From NCBI GenBank assembly GCA_016858145.1, contig JAEHOE010000042.1, forward strand, positions 62,001 through 126,000: a DNA stretch of 64,000 nucleotides, in the 5' to 3' direction. How positions within the stretch are numbered: the stretch's first letter is position 1; each line of letters begins with the position of its first letter. The notes beneath the pieces are model-generated. The model was not told the origin of the DNA. It was given only the letters and a program-made list of their open reading frames with translations, and searched no databases. This DNA is from Edaphochlamys debaryana (lineage: Eukaryota; Chlorophyta; Chlorophyceae; Chlamydomonadales). Shown here one piece after another: positions 59,001 through 64,000 of this stretch. Made by a program: the position numbers and the translations under genes.

Positions 59001-62000
59001 ATGGTTGACGCCACGTCCAGCCGGATCCTTGTCATGCTGTTGCTACTCCCTGCGCGATCGTGGGCAGCAAAGAGCAGAGGCAGCCCGGAAGAGCTCGCGC
59101 TTGCCGATGTCGGGGACTTGGCCACCTATCACGAGGAGCTGGGCAAGCTGAACAACCAGGTGCAACTGTGCTGGCGATTTGCTCTGGCCCGAATGCTGCA
59201 CATGCAGTGCGCGTGTCATCAGCCACACACGGCACGTGCAACATCCCCCGTTCTGCCCGGCGGATGTCTCCGCAACCCGAACCACGCTTGCACCCCCGCA
59301 GTTTGACGAAGCGCTTCGGCCTACTGTGCTATCGGAGGTGTTCAAGCGGAAACACGGGGGGCAGTTCTTCTGTGTGCAGCTGGAGGCGGGCGCAAGCCTT
59401 GGGTAAGGCTGGCTCCGCCCGCTCTGCTGCTGCCCCCTCGAGCTGCTACTCCTCCATCTCTTCCCTTTCCCTCGCATCCTTCTGGCAGCGCCACTCTGAA
59501 CACTTGGTTTGCGGGCATGGCGCTCATGCGGCTCGAAAGCCCCGGCGTGAAGTTCTACCTGGACTGGCTTGGAGCACCCTCGGCGCCCAACCCCTACGTA
59601 TGCGGGTCAAGTGAGCTGCACATGGGAGGGCCTGGGGGCTGGCCTGTACCGGGGCCAAGGCTTGCTCGCATAGGCGACTTTGTCGGTCTGCACATAGACT
59701 TGCAAATGTTGGCTCAGCTGTGTTCCCGGCCGCGCGCCTGCCTTGCTTACAGGCGTGTCTGCGCGTGAGGCCCTGCGCTCCCTCTTCACGCCGGAGGTCA
59801 GAAGGGCTTATAATGTAATGCTGCTGCACGTCAGCAGGCCTGCACTGCATGATGGCTTGCGTTGGGAGTGGGCAGGACCGGGACTGGGACTGGCATTGGG
59901 GCTGCGGAGGGCTGCGAGCCTTCACCACAAGCAGCCGCACCGCCAAGGGCCCCAAACCGCCGCCAACACCTGCTCCACAGTCCCTGCCTTCCCTGGTCCC
60001 ACCCAACCGGCCCCTTGCTCCCCCCCTCTCCTCCAGCTTCTCCCCCTCGGTGTGGAGCCGGGGAGGGGCTGGCACGAGGGCTCCGCAGACTGCCTCCACA
60101 TGGACCTCAGCATGATGGGCACGTGAGGGTGGGGGGGCGGGGGCAGCGGGCTGGGGCGGGGGGCGTGGAGGCCAGGCGATAAGAGTTGAGGGCCACGTGG
60201 GGAGCGGGGCAGGGCTGGGTGAAAGCGGCCGAATCTCCACGTGATGTCAGCGATGCACGGTCCAGGCTCCTCACGCACGTCAGCATGCGGCGCGTCCCGT
60301 GCACGTGGAGCTAGACAGGTGGTGAGGGGTGGGAAGGAAGGGACCAGACGTCGTGGTATATAGTCTTGATAAGGGTTACACAACCAAGATCTTCCGACAC
60401 AACCCCCGCAGGTTGGGCCGGAAGTACTCCGGGGTCTTCCGTACTTGGGTCCGAGCAGAGCCTGACGCTACCGAGAGGAAGCTCCGGCTCAGGACGGTGA
60501 GGCTCAGAGGGACGGCATGAGTCCTTTGCGTTGGGGTCACTGGCAGCAAGGATGCTGCGACATCGTTGATGCAAGCACAGCTGCTGTGGCTTCTCCCGCC
60601 ATCCATGCTGCCTGAACCTGCCCCTGCTTTAACGCCAACCCTTCCAAGGTCCGGCGGGCAATGTTGGAGGCCACGTGCCCAGTGGCGTACGGCATGTGGC
60701 GAGCGCTACGACCGGAGGTACGGCTAGGGTTTTGGCTACGGCTCCATTAACCGTTTCAGGCCGTGACGGCCGCAGTTGTCATGCTGCCGTCCGTTCATCG
60801 CAATCCTTCCGCACCCATTTTCCCGCCAGGTCCGGGCCGAGTCGCGGCGGATTTTGGCGGCTGAGCTGTCCAGCCCCGCAGAGCCTTTTGTGGCGCTTCA
60901 CGTGCGGGGTAGGCTGGTGGGATGCTTTAGCTCTGTTCAGAAAGTGATAGCGAGAATGCCGGGTTTCTACGTGTCGCGGCCTTGGCCGCAACCCTGCGCC
61001 CCCAACTTGGGATTGCGGGTGGCCCCCTCCACGCAGGCGGAGACATGACGGACGAGGACCGGGCGTGAGTGGCCGGGAGGGGGCATTGGGCCATACGGTA
61101 CCACCTCGCACCGGGAGGCGGGGCTCGCCGCTCAAGCCCCTTGCCCTCCCTGCCACTTTGTACGCAGCTGCACAGCTTGCTCACACACCACACCGAAACG
61201 CTTCCTCACCCCTCCTTCTCCTTCTGCCTGCTCGCTCCCCTCCTGCGGTGGGTGTGCAGGGACGCCGAGCGGGGCTCGGACCGGTCCATGGGTCGGGGCA
61301 TGGCCCAGCTGCTGGCGGAGCACCCGGGCGCCCGCAACCGCACCTGCTTCATCCTGGGAGACGACCCGGAGCTGGCCGACGTGGGTTGGGGGCGGGGATG
61401 GATGCACGAGGGCCTGCTGAGCGGGAATGGGGGCAACAAGGGGCAATCCTGCGTGCTCCTGAAGCCTGCCCGCCGACCCGGACCTGGCTTGAGGAGGGGG
61501 GTGGGACCGTGGGGGCCAAGAGGGCCTAGACGCAGGGTGGTCACGACGGAAGCCAGGACGGCAGGGTCCGTGGACATGTGGTTGCTCAGCAGTCCTCACT
61601 ACCGTACGAGGCTCAGCGCTCTCCGACCTCACTCTCACCCCTTGCACGTTCCTCGTGCTTACCCTACCCCCGCCACGCCACCACCGCAGAAGGTGCGTGT
61701 CAAGGCCGTAGAGGTGCTGGGCTGCAAGGCGGTGGTGGTGCGAGCCACGCTAGCTCACGACGCCGAGTCCTTCGCCGCGCGGCCGCTCGAATACCGCTGT
61801 GACACCGCGCAGCAGGTGAGGCTGGGGGCTTGGGACCGGGCAGCACAGGACATCTTGTGGGTTGCTCGTGCGGACGGGAGTCTCACAACATGCAGCGCGC
61901 TTGTGACTTGCTTGCCCTGCATTGCCTTGCATCACCTTGCCTGCGCGTTGTTCTGCGCGGCCTTGCATTGCGGAGCCGCCCAAAGCCAAGACCAAGACCA

Positions 62001-62465
62001 AGTGCAGCCGCGCCTGGGGGGAGATCGAGCGCTGGTTGCTGCGGTCTCGCCCCCTGCCTGGTTCCTGCCGGGCGTCGTCAACGCGTCCCGACCATGGTAT
62101 CGTTGACCTCGCTCGGCCCCCGCCCCCCTAACGTGTGCAGGTGTTGGTGGACCTAGACATCATGGGGCAGGCCACCTTCTTCGTGGGGTGAGGTGGCGGT
62201 GGAGAGGGGAGGCACGGGGGAGCAACGGGGGGCTGGAACGGCACAGGGGTGCGGAAGCTTGCAGGGCAGGCGATTGTTCACTCCCCGGCACCACCGCCGC
62301 CAGGTCTGCTCAAACCCCTCCCCCGTTGCCCTCCTCCTCCCCCTCAGGGCCATGGTCTCGCACGTGGCGGTGACGGCCTTCTGGCTGCGCTCCTGCGTGT
62401 ACCGACACGACATGCACACGCTGGTGGACGCCGACGGCATCAGCGACTGGCACATGTGGTTCTAG
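59001..62465 (+). CDS. Fucosyltransferase-like secretory-pathway protein
   Basis: Thirteen exons, 59001-59159, 59302-59402, 59489-59610, 59753-59796, 60037-60122, 60412-60496, 60649-60717, 60830-60908, 61037-61064, 61260-61380, 61690-61815, 62141-62187 and 62348-62465, encode 394 residues with every phase kept. An N-terminal hydrophobic stretch, ILVMLLLLPARSWA, looks like a signal peptide or short signal anchor. Around 242-252, PFVALHVRGGDM fits the HxRxGD donor-site motif of the GT-B fucosyltransferase superfamily (FUT8, O-FucT, plant FUT). ILGDDPELAD (about 289-298) and VDLDIMGQATFFVGAMVSH (from 341) match its later motifs. The likely role is fucosylation or a related sugar transfer in the Golgi, but acceptor and linkage cannot be read. 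The first 200 residues are not recognised. No TGTAA was seen downstream. Confidence 0.6.
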
Positions 62466-62921
62466 CCATCATTCTCGACCTTAATCATGGTCATATGCGG
62501 ACGTGCATTGCAAGGAGTGCATGAGGGCACGGCGTGCGTTGCTCAAGTGAAGAGGTGCTGAGGAGGGGAGTGCGTCGATGCAGCGTGTGCCGCGGGCGCG
62601 CTTGCGTGTGGGCTAGCAGCAGGAATGCAGCGCTCGGTGTGTTGGACTGAGACCCATGCGCAGGGCAGGGCCGAGTGCACCAAGGGGTTGATAAGCGAAG
62701 CATCTGACGATTGCGGGTTATTTATGAGATGGTATTCTGCGCGTGATAGTTCCTTTCTTCAACGGAGCCGGTCAGGGCGCGGGGGCGGAGGGGTGCCGCG
62801 CAGCGGCTGGGCAAAGCGTGTGGGTTTGGCACGATTTGGCTTGAGCGGTCGGGACAGCAGCCCGCGCCTGAAGCTGCGGTCACTATTCGCAGTCGTCCCT
62901 TAGTGCTCATCTAGCTCCAAC
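62466..62921. other. Intergenic stretch before the right-edge gene
   Basis: 3' flank of the fucosyltransferase-like gene and promoter of the next gene, both on the plus strand. Nothing else was recognised. Confidence 0.35.
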
Positions 62922-64000
62922 ATGTTGCTCACACGGACCTTGGCCCCTAGCGGCCTGCACCACTCAGCCTCATCCGCGCAAGCATCCACGAGTGCTCGCG
63001 TTGCAAGCGCAGCACCCATCAAGGGCCATGCGCTCAACGCACCCAGGAGCAGGAGCATGATTTGCAGGAACAAGCTCGGCGACGACTTGCTCGATTTCGT
63101 GCAAGGCGAGGCGTGCAAGCGCGCTTCAGGGAGGAATGCTTAAAGGAGGCCCTCAGCACCCTGCTGCATGTCCAGAGAGCCATTATCATAGCTTAAGTTC
63201 GCGCGGCTCGCAACCCTAAGCACGGCCCCTTCCATCTTGCCACTCGTGCTTCTACAGCGGGACCCAAAATGCGCAAGTGGTATGGAGCAGGAGAGCGGCC
63301 GACTGACGGCGGGCCGGCACCACAGGTGCGTGCCTGGTGGGAGCGGGGCGACGGGTATGCAGGGGGTCGGCACCAGTCGGCACGTCGTGGCGCCGGCCTC
63401 CCCGCAGGCTCCCTGCACGAGTCTCCGCGGGCCCCGGTGCACTCCATACTGCATTGATGACCAGCGAGAACTCTTGCCTCAACGCCGCTGTGGCTCTGCA
63501 GGGTCAGGAGGAAGAGGAGCCTGAGGCGGGGGACGTGGTGGTGGTCACAGCCGGTGCGTTTGCGCTTGACTGGACAGCGAAGGAGCAAGAGGGGGCGGAA
63601 GGCGGGAGCCGCGGAGAGCCGGCCTAGGAACCGCGCGCAAAGGTATAGATATGAAGTTGCATCGGAGTCAGTACCCGCTTAAAGGAGACTGCATGGGGTT
63701 GGGGACCCCGAATGGCAGGTGCTCCAGACCCGTTCACACAGCCGCCCGTTCCCTCCCTGCAGCGGACAGCCCTGTGGGAGAGCAGGTGGCTCTACAGCTC
63801 ATCCTCGCGAGGTGCGTTGCCACGGCTGAGGGGCACTACATCCCTGACAGCTCTAAACCAACATGCCGCTACAGCCGGTTGCGCCAGAGGGCCCGGCTCG
63901 CTCCAGCCCGCTCCGCCCGATTTGCATGCGTGCTCCCTCCGCCTTACCCGCAGGCAGCAGCTACGACTAGCGGTGCGCGACGTGGTGGCCACCAAGACCG
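62922..64000 (+). CDS. Plastid-type NAD(P)-binding Rossmann protein, 5' part only
   Basis: Five exons are visible: 62922-63105, 63258-63325, 63502-63553, 63763-63811 and 63954 to the window edge; the gene continues beyond. The start has a chloroplast transit-peptide character (MLLTRTLAPSGLHHSASSAQ, rich in Ser/Ala/Arg, few acids). Then comes DDLLDFVQAGPKMRKWYGAG, matching the AGPKxRKWYGA block seen ahead of plant plastid Rossmann proteins. DVVVVTADSPVGEQVALQLI begins a Rossmann fold, with a degenerate glycine motif in place of GxxGxxG, followed by LRLAVRD. The role is likely in an atypical short-chain dehydrogenase-like protein of the plastid; the exact member cannot be named. The first intron seems to use a GC donor (after 63,105). 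Confidence 0.6.

Noticed and set aside
62900..63118. Small minus-strand protein with a hydrophobic start
   Set aside because: It overlaps the transit-peptide exon of the plus-strand NAD(P)-binding gene, which has consistent splicing and family motifs.

Overview
The window reads as nuclear DNA of a volvocine or other chlorophycean green alga (Chlamydomonas/Volvox type). The support is very high GC, genes cut into many short exons by GT-AG introns, third positions dominated by G and C, TGTAA poly(A) signals behind two genes, and hydroxyproline-rich (Pro-rich) wall-protein sequence. Genes were built by hand from exon phase and splice sites. In every model outside the Pro-rich repeats, all exon joins keep frame.

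Left part (1-11,443, minus strand): two tandem paralogs encode a small predicted four-helix membrane protein (728-2,058 and 2,745-4,338) with the same six-exon plan. They are followed by a 12-exon leucine-rich-repeat protein of 756 residues (5,388-9,836).

Centre (11,444-50,249, minus strand): one giant gene of about 20 exons fills 38.8 kb and encodes roughly 11,600 residues. From the N-terminus it has a signal peptide, two PAN/Apple-like cysteine modules, a first Pro-rich stalk, a beta-sandwich-like module, a second Pro-rich stalk carrying about 263 copies of a 57-bp (19-residue) tandem repeat over 15.0 kb, about five Ig/HYR-like modules, a polycystin-type channel domain, and a cytosolic low-complexity tail of about 1,600 residues. 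The design suggests a cation-channel-like membrane anchor on a micrometre-scale extracellular polyproline tether. A mastigoneme (flagellar hair) axial protein or another wall/ECM mechanosensor is the best functional guess. Parts of the Pro-rich sequence carry many single-base indels that look like uncorrected consensus errors.

Right part: RPS14 (uS11) on the minus strand (51,895-54,047) is divergent from REXO4, a DEDDh RNA exonuclease, on the plus strand (55,795-58,385). A 13-exon secretory-pathway fucosyltransferase-like gene follows (59,001-62,465). A plastid-type NAD(P)-binding Rossmann protein then runs off the right edge (62,922-64,000). No tRNA, rRNA, CRISPR array or recognisable transposon was found. 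Apart from the tandem pair, the neighbours show no obvious functional link.
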